Source of the DNA: JAPHSX01 sp039714395
Lineage (GTDB): Bacteria > Pseudomonadota > Gammaproteobacteria > Thiohalomonadales > Thiohalomonadaceae
Assembly: GCA_039714395.1 (NCBI GenBank)
Contig: JBDLJH010000028.1
Span: 1-32,880, forward strand
DNA: 32,880 bases
Reading direction: 5' to 3'
In this document: positions 15,933 through 24,265 of the stretch, one piece after another
Layout: every line of letters starts with the position of its first letter
How positions within the stretch are numbered: position 1 is the first letter of the stretch
Translations under genes and position numbers: made by a program
The notes under the pieces: generated by a model
The model's input: the letters and a program-made list of their open reading frames with translations, nothing else
Databases searched by the model: none
Told to the model about the DNA's origin: nothing

Positions 15933-16745
15933 GTGCAAGCCAGCCCGCTCCAGATTGAGGAGAATTTCATCTCCGAAAAGCCCTACTACGAAGCGACCGG
16001 TCAGGAGATCGCTATCTTTGAGGCCGCCTACCAGAACGGCCTGCCGGTACTGATCAAGGGGCCGACCGGCTGCGGCAAGAGCCGTTTCATGGAGTACATG
16101 GCGTGGCGGCTGAAGCGTCCGCTGGTCACCGTCTCCTGCCACGATGACCTCACCGCTTCGGATCTGGTTGGTAGATACCTTATTAAAGGTGGGGAGACCT
16201 CCTGGGTCGACGGCCCACTGGCCGCTGCGGTGCGTGCAGGTGCCATCTGCTACCTCGATGAGATCGTTGAGGCTCGCAAGGACACCATGGTGGTGATCCA
16301 CCCGCTGGGCGATGATCGCCGGGTACTGCCGATGGAAAAGCGCGGCGAGCTGCTGCGCGCCACCCCCGAGTTCTGTCTCGCCATCTCCTACAACCCCGGC
16401 TACCAGAGTGTGCTCAAGGATCTCAAACAGAGTACCCGTCAGCGCTTCGTGGCACTGGAGTTCGACTACCCGGATGCCGGACTGGAACAGCAGATCGTCA
16501 TCAAAGAGAGCGGAATCGACACGGAGCTGGCCGCCAAGCTGGTGAAGTTCGCCGTGATGACCCGCAACCTCAAAGGCAGTGGTCTTGAGGAGGGGGCGAG
16601 TACCCGCCTGCTGGTGCATGCCGCCAAACTCATCGCCTCTGAGGTCACACCGGGAGATGCCTGCCACAGCGCTATCGCCCAGGCCTTGACCGATGACCCG
16701 GAGATGCTTACCGCGATTAATGAACTCTCTGCCTCGTTGTTTTAA
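15933..16745 (+). CDS. cbbQ: CbbQ, MoxR-type AAA+ ATPase of the RuBisCO activase
   Basis: A 270-residue AAA+ protein. Walker A is GPTGCGKSR (about residues 38-46), Walker B is AICYLDEIVEAR (about 105-116), and VSCHDDLTASDLVGRY and SYNPGYQSVLKDLKQSTRQR match CbbQ closely. In Acidithiobacillus, CbbQ forms a hexamer that binds one CbbO and uses ATP to strip inhibitory sugar phosphates from RuBisCO. GTG at 15933 is preferred, with AGAGGT 6 bases before it. cbbO follows 24 bp later. The close relatives NirQ/NorQ are alternatives, but the sequence and the CbbO partner favour CbbQ. No RuBisCO gene is in the window. Confidence 0.87.
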   Translation: MQASPLQIEENFISEKPYYEATGQEIAIFEAAYQNGLPVLIKGPTGCGKSRFMEYMAWRLKRPLVTVSCHDDLTASDLVGRYLIKGGETSWVDGPLAAAVRAGAICYLDEIVEARKDTMVVIHPLGDDRRVLPMEKRGELLRATPEFCLAISYNPGYQSVLKDLKQSTRQRFVALEFDYPDAGLEQQIVIKESGIDTELAAKLVKFAVMTRNLKGSGLEEGASTRLLVHAAKLIASEVTPGDACHSAIAQALTDDPEMLTAINELSASLF

Positions 16746-16769
16746 CAAAGAGCGCGACAAACAACTTTG

Positions 16770-18872
16770 ATGCTGGATAGAGACGAAATCATCGCGCAGC
16801 TCGATCAGTGGCTGGAGGTGGAGTACACCTTCCTCGATACGGCGACGCTGGCCGATCACCTGCTCGAACGTGACGCAGATTCGTGCCGCCTGATGCTCGA
16901 CTGGACACGACGCATCGCCTCGACACAGATCCCGCTGGCCTACGAATTCACCAGCCGTGTATTGGCACAGATGGAACAGCTCGATGCGGCGCTGATCGAA
17001 TCGTGGGCGCTACATGCGATGGACGCTTATGACCGCTCCGGTCTGTTACCTGCGATGGCACTGGTGCGCGATGTTGAGCAGTTCCAGCGCTACCGGCGCG
17101 AGAAAGCACATGGCGTACGGCTGGAGGAGCATCAGGCGGTACTGCGTCATTTCGTACATGGCCTCTCCGGGCGCAAGCTGGAGATCGAGGGTGCGGCTGT
17201 AGGCGATGAATCTTTGTGGGGTGACAGTGAAACACTCTACCTGCCGCCAGTGCTGCTCACCTTTGATGATCGCCAGGACAACTTCCAACTCTATAAGGTG
17301 ATGGTGGCAATGCTGTGGGCACAGACCCGCTTTGGTGGATTTCGAGTTGACCTTAAGCGCCTGCAACAACTCTCCCCTGACGAGCTGGCACTGTTTGACT
17401 GTTTTGAACGGCTACGCCTGGAGGCTTGGATTGCTCGTGAGTTACCGGGACTCTATCGTCACCTGTTGCACTTCAGGGGTGAGATGTCCGTAATCGAGAC
17501 AGAAGAGCCGTGGCCTGAAATCTGCCGGCAACTTAGTCAAAGCGACACCACCGCCAAGGACTCCCTCCGCCTGCTGTCCGCATACTCACAACTGCAGGCC
17601 CTGCCCTCTCCCCCCTATCAATTCACCACCCATGCCAACGGTGTCGCCGCTGTCATGGCGGCACGCATCGAACGGGAGAAGGCGCGTTTCAAGGTGGCGC
17701 TGAATGAGCTGCTACCGGACAGTGAAGAGGAGCAGAACCAGAACGATTCACCACGACTTAGCCAGCAACAAAAAGAAGAGAGCACGCTGCCCGAGGGTTT
17801 CACTGTCGAGCTACAACTCGATGGCAAGCCGCTGCCACCGCCGGAAAATATGCGCCAGCTTCTTAGCTCCATCCTGCTCGACTTCGGCGAGCTGCCACCC
17901 GACTATCTGGTGCCCGCCGGGGCCGGTGACTACGACCCGAAACTGCTCAACGAGATCGAGGCCGATCCGGATGCGGTATGGCTGGGTACCTATCACGAGG
18001 AGGGGGCATTTCTCTACGATGAGTGGGACCACGGTCGACAGCACTACCGCAAGAACTGGTGTGCGGTGCGGGAAAAAACCATAAAGGCCGTGGATGACAA
18101 TTTTGTCGAGCAGACAAGAGCAAAATATCACAGCCTGATCAAACAACTGCGCCGCAGCTTTGAGGCGATGCGTGACGAGGACAAACTGCTCAAGCGTCAG
18201 TCCGATGGTGATGAGGTTGATCTCGATGCGCTGGTCGAGGCACTGGCCGATTCACGCGATGGCAGTGAGATGTCATCCCGCCTCTTCACCCGCATGCACC
18301 GTAGCGATCGAAACATTGCGGTGCTGTTTATGGTGGACATGAGCGGCTCCACCAAGGGGTGGATAAACGAGGCGGAGCGCGAGTCACTGGTACTGCTGTG
18401 CGAGGCGCTGGAGTCACTGGGCGACCGCTATGCCATTTACGGTTTTTCCGGCGTCAGTCGTAAGCGTTGTGATATCTACACCATCAAAACATTTTCCGAT
18501 CACTACGACGATGAAATACGTGCGCGTATCGGCGGCATCCAGCCACAGGACTATACCCGTATGGGTGCGCCGATTAGACACCTGAGTAAAATATTGAATG
18601 ACAGCGATGCCAAAACGCGACTGTTGATCACCCTCTCTGATGGTAAGCCCGACGACTACTCAGACTATAAAGGTGACTACGGTATTGAGGATACCCGACG
18701 TGCACTGATCGAGGCACGGCGCACCGGCATCCACCCCTACTGCATCACTATCGACGAGCTGGCACGCGACTACCTGCCGCATATGTATGGCGCGGCGGCC
18801 TATACGCTGGTGGAACGGGTGGAGGAGTTACCGCAAAAGGTCGCCGATATCTACCGACGCCTTACCCGGTGA
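16770..18872 (+). CDS. cbbO: CbbO, VWA-domain adaptor of the RuBisCO activase
   Basis: A 700-residue protein with a C-terminal von Willebrand A domain (about residues 510-700). VLFMVDMSGSTKG holds the DxSxS metal site, and TLSDGKPDD is a second typical motif. The long N-terminal part is helical with an acidic, low-complexity stretch near 310-330 (DSEEEQNQND). CbbO is the substrate adaptor that binds RuBisCO through its VWA metal site. ATG at 16770 is taken over the TTG just before it. It ends 7 bp from the convergent PAS-GGDEF-EAL gene. NorD is similar in design, but the pairing with cbbQ favours CbbO. Confidence 0.85.
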   Translation: MLDRDEIIAQLDQWLEVEYTFLDTATLADHLLERDADSCRLMLDWTRRIASTQIPLAYEFTSRVLAQMEQLDAALIESWALHAMDAYDRSGLLPAMALVRDVEQFQRYRREKAHGVRLEEHQAVLRHFVHGLSGRKLEIEGAAVGDESLWGDSETLYLPPVLLTFDDRQDNFQLYKVMVAMLWAQTRFGGFRVDLKRLQQLSPDELALFDCFERLRLEAWIARELPGLYRHLLHFRGEMSVIETEEPWPEICRQLSQSDTTAKDSLRLLSAYSQLQALPSPPYQFTTHANGVAAVMAARIEREKARFKVALNELLPDSEEEQNQNDSPRLSQQQKEESTLPEGFTVELQLDGKPLPPPENMRQLLSSILLDFGELPPDYLVPAGAGDYDPKLLNEIEADPDAVWLGTYHEEGAFLYDEWDHGRQHYRKNWCAVREKTIKAVDDNFVEQTRAKYHSLIKQLRRSFEAMRDEDKLLKRQSDGDEVDLDALVEALADSRDGSEMSSRLFTRMHRSDRNIAVLFMVDMSGSTKGWINEAERESLVLLCEALESLGDRYAIYGFSGVSRKRCDIYTIKTFSDHYDDEIRARIGGIQPQDYTRMGAPIRHLSKILNDSDAKTRLLITLSDGKPDDYSDYKGDYGIEDTRRALIEARRTGIHPYCITIDELARDYLPHMYGAAAYTLVERVEELPQKVADIYRRLTR

Positions 18873-18879
18873 ATAATGT

Positions 18880-21093
18880 TCAGCCCTTGTAGGACTGCCA
18901 GTACCTGGCAAAATCATCCGGGGAGAGTGGACGACTGTAATAGTAGCCCTGAAAACGGTTGCAACCAATAGAACGCATGTACTCGCGCTGCTCGTCGGTC
19001 TCTATTCCCTCGGCCACCGATTCAAGCTCCAGCGACTGCGCCAGGTTAACAATGGCATGAGCAATAACACTATCACTCTTGTCGCTAGAAATATCGGAAA
19101 CAAAGGAACGGTCCACCTTAATCAAATCCAATGGCAGGCGACGCAGGTAGGAGAGCGAAGAGTAACCCATACCAAAGTCATCGATAGCAATACGAATGCC
19201 ATATTCACGCAGCTCGTTAAGTTGCTCGACACAGCGCTCCATATTCTCCATTAGTACATTCTCAGTGATCTCAACCTGAAAGCTTCTGCCCTCGATCCCA
19301 TTGTCCTGAAGCTGAGCAATCAGGTTCGAAGCAAAATCAGAGTGATAGAGTTGCGGCCCGGAGACATTCACCGAAAGATACTCCAGTTCGATGCCCTGCT
19401 CACGCCATCTCACTAACTGTGCGATCGCCATATCCAGCACCTGCTGACCTATGGGGATAATCAGATTAGACTCCTCGGCCACCGGAATAAAATTTGCCGG
19501 TGACATATCCTCCATGCCCGGAAAATTCCAGCGCAGCAGCGCCTCGGAACAGGTAACACGATCTGTTTGTGCATCAACGATAGGCTGGAACTGGAGATAA
19601 AACTTTTTTTCCTGAATCACCTTGCGTAGTGCACTCTCGATACGCAACTTCTCTTCGGCCAGTTCGGAGAGCTCAGTACTATAAATATGATAGCCGTCAC
19701 GCCCCGTCTCCTTCACCCTGTACATCGCGGTATCCGCGTTTTTCAGCACCGTTAATGCATCCTCACCATCATCCGGGCTGATGCTGATACCAATACTGCA
19801 ACCGATGTGTAACTCGTGCTGGTCAATATTAAAGGGCTCACGCAACACCTCGATTACCTTGCGCGCCAGGCGCGCCGCATCCTCATTACCGCTTATCTCC
19901 TCAAGCAGAATGACAAACTCATCGCCACCGAGACGCGCGATCGAATCTGATTGTCTCACCAGCACAGTGAGACGCTTCGCCACCTGTTGCAGCAGGCGAT
20001 CGCCGATATAGTGACCCAGGCTGTCGTTAATCGTCTTAAAACGGTCAAGGTCGATAAATAGCACCGCGGTAGCGCTGTCATCACGTATGCCGCGTTTAAT
20101 TGCATGGGCCAGACGGTCCTGTAGCAACAGACGGTTCGGCAGGTCGGTTAACGGATCGTGGTGGGCCAGGTGGTCAAGGCGCAACTGGGTCTCTTTTAAC
20201 GGGCTGATATCATTAATAATCGAAATATAATTACTGATCACGCCCTGCTCATCACGCACCGAGCTTATGGTCTGCCATAGGGGTATCAGTGTACCGTCCT
20301 TACGGCGATCGAATATCTCGCCGCGCCATACTCCCTTACTTTCCAGGCTCTCCCATACCTCTTTATAGAAGCTCTCATCATGCATCCCCGACTTGAACAG
20401 GCTTGGCATCTCCCCCTGCAACTCCTGTTGCGTATAGCCGGTGATCTCGCCAAAGGCACGGTTGCTATTTACAATCTGCGTCCTGGCATCGGTGACCAGA
20501 ATCCCCTCCGCGGTGTTATCAAACACCTTGCCATAGATCTTCAGCTCCTCAATCGCCCTCTTCTGTGCGCTCACATCGGCATAGAGCAGCACCGTCTTCT
20601 CAATCTCACCCGCCTCATTCATCACCGGTGAGGCCTTAACAGTGAAATCACGCCCGGCATGGTGGAATTCACCACTCTGCTCTGCACGTGAAAAGAGATC
20701 ACCCTCAACTTCGCCACCGCAAACACGGAGCTCCTCAAGCGTCTTACCCTGTACCTGCTCGAAGGGGCAGTCAGAAAAAAAGAGCTGCAGCGCAAGAAGA
20801 TTGCAGTCTTCAATTCGCTGCTCAGGGGTAATTACAACAATCGCCGCCTCTACTGAATCGAGAACTGTTCGCAGCTCACTATGGATAAGATCCAAACGGT
20901 GGTTGGTTTCATTCAGGTGCTCAAGCACCTGGGCAAAGGACTGCACGATGATACCGATAGGGTCGAGGGTGATAATAGTTTCATCATCCAGTTCTTCCTG
21001 GCGTAGCGGCAGAGTCCCCATCAGCTCCAGCATCTGGTCTATCTTGTCGCGGATGTAGCGTATCGCCTCGGCGTACTTCTCTTCGCTGCTCAT
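18880..21093 (-). CDS. PAS-PAS-GGDEF-EAL c-di-GMP signalling protein
   Basis: About 737 residues from ATG 21093, which has GAGGTAG just upstream; an in-frame start at 21132 would overlap the upstream gene. The order is an N-terminal helical part (1-75), two PAS domains (about 75-175 and 185-300), a GGDEF domain (about 310-470) and an EAL domain (about 480-730). GGDEF is intact, with RQSD as an I-site five residues before it. The EAL active-site strings EALLRW, VEITEN, DDFGMGYSSL and AEGIET are all present. Both c-di-GMP synthesis and breakdown are possible, probably controlled by the PAS domains. No membrane segment is seen. It follows the tusA-like gene by 10 bp and is probably in one operon with it and the YeeE transporter. 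Confidence 0.9.
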   Translation of the reverse strand: MSSEEKYAEAIRYIRDKIDQMLELMGTLPLRQEELDDETIITLDPIGIIVQSFAQVLEHLNETNHRLDLIHSELRTVLDSVEAAIVVITPEQRIEDCNLLALQLFFSDCPFEQVQGKTLEELRVCGGEVEGDLFSRAEQSGEFHHAGRDFTVKASPVMNEAGEIEKTVLLYADVSAQKRAIEELKIYGKVFDNTAEGILVTDARTQIVNSNRAFGEITGYTQQELQGEMPSLFKSGMHDESFYKEVWESLESKGVWRGEIFDRRKDGTLIPLWQTISSVRDEQGVISNYISIINDISPLKETQLRLDHLAHHDPLTDLPNRLLLQDRLAHAIKRGIRDDSATAVLFIDLDRFKTINDSLGHYIGDRLLQQVAKRLTVLVRQSDSIARLGGDEFVILLEEISGNEDAARLARKVIEVLREPFNIDQHELHIGCSIGISISPDDGEDALTVLKNADTAMYRVKETGRDGYHIYSTELSELAEEKLRIESALRKVIQEKKFYLQFQPIVDAQTDRVTCSEALLRWNFPGMEDMSPANFIPVAEESNLIIPIGQQVLDMAIAQLVRWREQGIELEYLSVNVSGPQLYHSDFASNLIAQLQDNGIEGRSFQVEITENVLMENMERCVEQLNELREYGIRIAIDDFGMGYSSLSYLRRLPLDLIKVDRSFVSDISSDKSDSVIAHAIVNLAQSLELESVAEGIETDEQREYMRSIGCNRFQGYYYSRPLSPDDFARYWQSYKG

Positions 21094-21103
21094 TACTACC
21101 TCA

Positions 21104-21349
21104 TTACCCTTCGTCAAAAATACGAATCTCAAAGCCCTCGTCGGTCTTTTCCACCGAGGTTGAAATCCCCATTTTCATTATTGCATCGGGAATGGTGGCG
21201 GTGGCATGACGATCATCGGAGAGGATGCGTATCTCACTCTCACCACGCTTGATCGCCTCAATATTCGCATTCACCTCTTTTAGCGCCAACAGCAAACAGG
21301 AGGGACAGATCTGTCCACGGATATCCATTTTTATGGTGTTGTGTTTCAT
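21104..21349 (-). CDS. TusA-like sulfur-carrier protein
   Basis: An 81-residue TusA/SirA-fold protein. MDIRGQICPSCLLLALKEVN carries the active cysteine at C15 in the place of the TusA CPxP motif, but here the motif is CPSC, with a second cysteine at C18. Such proteins carry sulfur as a persulfide to partners such as DsrE, rhodanese or Hdr-type complexes. ATG at 21349 is preferred over GTG 21355, since AGGAG lies 9 bases before it. It lies 22 bp after the YeeE transporter, a pairing often seen in sulfur metabolism. A YedF-type or redox role is also possible. Confidence 0.82.
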   Translation of the reverse strand: MKHNTIKMDIRGQICPSCLLLALKEVNANIEAIKRGESEIRILSDDRHATATIPDAIMKMGISTSVEKTDEGFEIRIFDEG

Positions 21350-21371
21350 CCTCACGATCTCCTAATTGCGA

Positions 21372-22490
21372 TCACTTGCTATTGATAACATAACGGGTCA
21401 GTAACTTGCTGCCCAACCAGCTTCCAGGCAACAGCCCGAGTAAAAACAGCAGGCTCTGCATTGCCAGTATCGGCACTCCTCCCCACAGGTGCCAGATATT
21501 ACATCCCGGCACCATCCTGGCTGCAAACCCCAGTACACAACCGCCAAGCAGTGCCGAAACATAGTGGCTCACCGGTACTCGGTAATGAAAACGCAGTTCT
21601 CTTAATAGTAGTGCAGATATCATGGCACCCAGAGTAATACCCACCACCAGCGGATACTGAATCGCCGCTACCGCATCGAGTTGTGGCCCGGCCCCACCGG
21701 TAATGGCTGTACTGGCAAGGGGCGGTGTGTAGTTAAGGGGCATCGCAGTGAAGTAGCCCAGTGAGGCGACATGCTCTGGTGCGAATAGTGCCTCCACCGA
21801 GGCCCCCAGCTTGGCGTAGGAGGTGGTAATACCCAGGGGCATACCAACAAATAGATAAGAGGCGAAACCGAGTAAGGCCAGCACCAGCGCTGCCTGCCAC
21901 GGCTGTATCGAGCCCGGTAGCAGGGTACTACGCGTCAGTTCACCACGACGATAGTGCCGCCACAAATAAACCCCGCCGAAAAGGGCCATCGGCAGAGTCA
22001 GTGCATAGGAGGGCAAGGCAAGAAGTTGCGGCAGGGTCACCGCACCATCGGTCAAGCTGGTGGCTTTGGCGAAGGCTCCCCACCAGGGATGAAACTCCGC
22101 ATAGAGGGCACTACCCGCCAGCAGACCAACAAAGGCAATAATACTGACCACGCTACCCGAACCCATCTTGTAGAGGGTACCCACCACACAACCACCCGCC
22201 AGCACCATGCCAACACCGAAGAAGAAACCACCGATGATATTGGCAAGCGAAGGCGTGCCGAGCAGCGGAAAGGGGTGATGGCTAATCGCCCCACCCAGTA
22301 ACGCCAGCTCGAATAGCAGCATGGAGACCACGATCAGTACTCCGAGTACGCGTAACATGAAAGCGTCACGGAACAGGAAGAGATCGCGAAACATGCCGGT
22401 AACACAAAAATCGGAGCGGTGCATGATAAAGCCTGCCAGCAGCCCACACAGCGATGAGGTGACAAGGATAATAAGGTAGGGATTTTCCAT
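21372..22490 (-). CDS. YeeE/YedE family sulfur transporter (TsuA-like)
   Basis: About 372 residues, almost all hydrophobic, with roughly nine to ten membrane helices. Family cysteines are seen in SDFCVTGMFRD (C29), AGGCVVGTL (C101) and PGCNIWHLWGG near the C-terminus. In Spirochaeta thermophila TsuA, such cysteines pass thiosulfate across the membrane. The protein is therefore a good candidate for thiosulfate or other reduced-sulfur uptake. ATG at 22490 is chosen over GTG 22508 because AAGG lies 9 bases before it. It is the first gene of a three-gene operon with the TusA-like protein and the PAS-GGDEF-EAL protein. Confidence 0.87.
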   Translation of the reverse strand: MENPYLIILVTSSLCGLLAGFIMHRSDFCVTGMFRDLFLFRDAFMLRVLGVLIVVSMLLFELALLGGAISHHPFPLLGTPSLANIIGGFFFGVGMVLAGGCVVGTLYKMGSGSVVSIIAFVGLLAGSALYAEFHPWWGAFAKATSLTDGAVTLPQLLALPSYALTLPMALFGGVYLWRHYRRGELTRSTLLPGSIQPWQAALVLALLGFASYLFVGMPLGITTSYAKLGASVEALFAPEHVASLGYFTAMPLNYTPPLASTAITGGAGPQLDAVAAIQYPLVVGITLGAMISALLLRELRFHYRVPVSHYVSALLGGCVLGFAARMVPGCNIWHLWGGVPILAMQSLLFLLGLLPGSWLGSKLLTRYVINSK

Positions 22491-22798
22491 AGAACAAAAC
22501 CTTAGCACTTTATTTTTTTATGCTGACAGGGTTAGAACCGCTAATACGGCCAAAGAACATCCCTGCCTTTATAGGTGCCAGTTACTTGTTGTCAGCTTAT
22601 CACCCCGATAAATTAAAGTCTTCACCCCATAAACCCATGCCATAATTGTTGATATTATCCATCGACCTTCAAGGCCTACTAAACTCTGTTACAGTTGCAG
22701 CATAAAATGTGGAGAGTTTCAACGCCGCAATGGACACTGTACAAGATGCATAACCGGACGTTCACAGCACCCTGCACCCAGTGCAGGAAGGGCATCCC
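22491..22798. promoter_or_regulatory. Divergent spacer between the YeeE and cyclase genes
   Basis: AT-rich region of about 300 bp with both genes reading outward. It must hold both promoters. No operator, riboswitch or RNA gene could be identified by eye. Confidence 0.45.
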
Positions 22799-24097
22799 GT
22801 GCTAGAGAAGATGCAGGCCACACTGATAAAGAGCCTCACCAGCCATATCCACAGCTCACAGCGGGAGGTGACGATACTGTTCACCGATATCGAGGACTCT
22901 ACTCGCTACTGGGGCAACCGTGGGGACATTAAGGGGCGGCTGATGGTGGACCGTCACAATCGAATCCTGCTGCCCCTGATACGCCAGTTTCGTGGCAAGG
23001 TAATTAAGACTATAGGCGACTCGGTGATGGCAATGTTTAACCAGCACGAGGATGCGCTGAGCGCCGCCATCGCCATTCAGCAAGCCCTACAACAAACACG
23101 CGATGAAGACCGCCAGTTTGCTATTCATGTACGCATCGGCCTGCACAGCGGCGAAGCCATCGTTGAAGATAACGACGTCTACGGTGATGTAGTAAACATC
23201 GCAGCACGCATTGAGAGCCAGGCGGACGGGGATGAGATTTTGATCTCTGGTCGTCTCGCACGACACCTCGACAAGGAACGCTTCAAGCGCAATAAAAAAG
23301 GGGGGTTTACCCCTAAGGGAAAACGTCAACGTGTTGCCCTCTATCGCTGCCACTGGCAACAACATGAAAACCTGTTACAGGGTCTTAAACTAAAATCTTT
23401 CACCCCTCTCGGAATGAGGCAAAGTATTGAGATGGTCGGCTATGCGCTGACAATCATTGCCGTGCTCTATTTTTTCTACCTTCACTATCTGCGCTTCCTG
23501 CTCTCCGATAACGAAATGCTGTCCCTGCTGTTTCTCAATCCGGCAACGGTACTGGCACGCTACTGGTATTTTTCACTGCTGTTATGGGTACTGGGTGCCG
23601 CCCTGTTATGGCAGGCAATGCGCATTAACGCTATTCCCTACCGCGCCCTCAAGCTACTCAAAGGTGGTGCCGCCGCTGGAGTTCTTTTTGTGGCTCTACA
23701 CACGCTGACATCCGTGCTGCCAATGGGATGGCTGCTCCACTTCGATAAGGGCCTGTATGCCTCCCACCACCTGTTCGTTGAAATTCAGAAAGATCACGCT
23801 GCAATACATGAGGCGCCGGATAACGAAGCGACGATTATCATGCACCAGGATGCAGGAAGCCTGCTGCTGCTCTCGGATGTGCGGCGTAGAGGCGATACGG
23901 TATGGAACAAAGTACTGATAGGGGAAAAACGTTTCGGCTGGGTCAAGCGAATCCAGCCTGCACGAATGGGCGTTGCCGAGGCCCGCATTACCTGGGCAGA
24001 GAAATTTGTTATTCGTTACGGCGATCTCTATTTACTGCTGCTGGCGGTACCGGGTTTTGTCTGGGGCTATCGTAGTTTCCGCGTGCGACCGGTCTAA
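22799..24097 (+). CDS. Class III adenylate/guanylate cyclase with membrane helices and an SH3-like segment
   Basis: About 432 residues. The cyclase domain is at the N-terminus (about 20-185): ILFTDIEDST with metal Asp D30, KTIGDSVMAMF with D74 and substrate lysine K70, and VYGDVVNIAARI with the catalytic Asn/Arg. The lysine favours ATP over GTP. Three hydrophobic helices follow (about 205-310), then a roughly 85-residue SH3-like region (with WNKVLIGEKRFGWVKRI) and a last helix near the C-terminus. GTG at 22799 has AGGAAGG 6 bases before it; ATG at 22811 is the alternative. A cyclase ahead of its membrane part is the reverse of the usual order. It converges on the MscS gene, with a fold-back element filling the gap. 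Confidence 0.85.
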   Translation: MLEKMQATLIKSLTSHIHSSQREVTILFTDIEDSTRYWGNRGDIKGRLMVDRHNRILLPLIRQFRGKVIKTIGDSVMAMFNQHEDALSAAIAIQQALQQTRDEDRQFAIHVRIGLHSGEAIVEDNDVYGDVVNIAARIESQADGDEILISGRLARHLDKERFKRNKKGGFTPKGKRQRVALYRCHWQQHENLLQGLKLKSFTPLGMRQSIEMVGYALTIIAVLYFFYLHYLRFLLSDNEMLSLLFLNPATVLARYWYFSLLLWVLGAALLWQAMRINAIPYRALKLLKGGAAAGVLFVALHTLTSVLPMGWLLHFDKGLYASHHLFVEIQKDHAAIHEAPDNEATIIMHQDAGSLLLLSDVRRRGDTVWNKVLIGEKRFGWVKRIQPARMGVAEARITWAEKFVIRYGDLYLLLLAVPGFVWGYRSFRVRPV

Positions 24098-24259
24098 AGG
24101 GCACCTCTAAATATTCATGAGCACACATCTTAAACGCTCATATATGCGCTCTCTGCGTTGCAAATCTTCGCCATAGCTAGCTATTACGTGCGATTTACGC
24201 CTTGATAGCACAAATCTGAGCATCCAATTTGATGCACTCAGAATAATTAGAGGCGCCCT
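24098..24259. repeat. Fold-back element, copy D
   Basis: A 162-bp element with outer arms AGGGCACCTCTAAATATTC and (reverse complement of the right end) AGGGCGCCTCTAATTATTC. The inner arms pair around ATAGCTAGCTAT. On the minus strand it reads CAAGGCG...CAACGC, the same core as copies A-C. It starts directly after the cyclase stop (24095-24097) and ends 6 bp before the MscS stop (24266), filling the convergent gap. Confidence 0.8.
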
Positions 24260-24265
24260 AAACGC

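Noticed and set aside
15933..18872. NorQ-NorD instead of CbbQ-CbbO
   Set aside because: Both pairs share MoxR ATPase and VWA domains, but the ATPase motifs here match CbbQ, no nitric-oxide reductase genes are near, and autotrophy fits the sulfur-oxidation genes.
21094..21132. Longer N-terminus for the PAS-GGDEF-EAL protein
   Set aside because: It would overlap the end of the tusA-like gene; ATG at 21093 has a clear GAGGTAG site.
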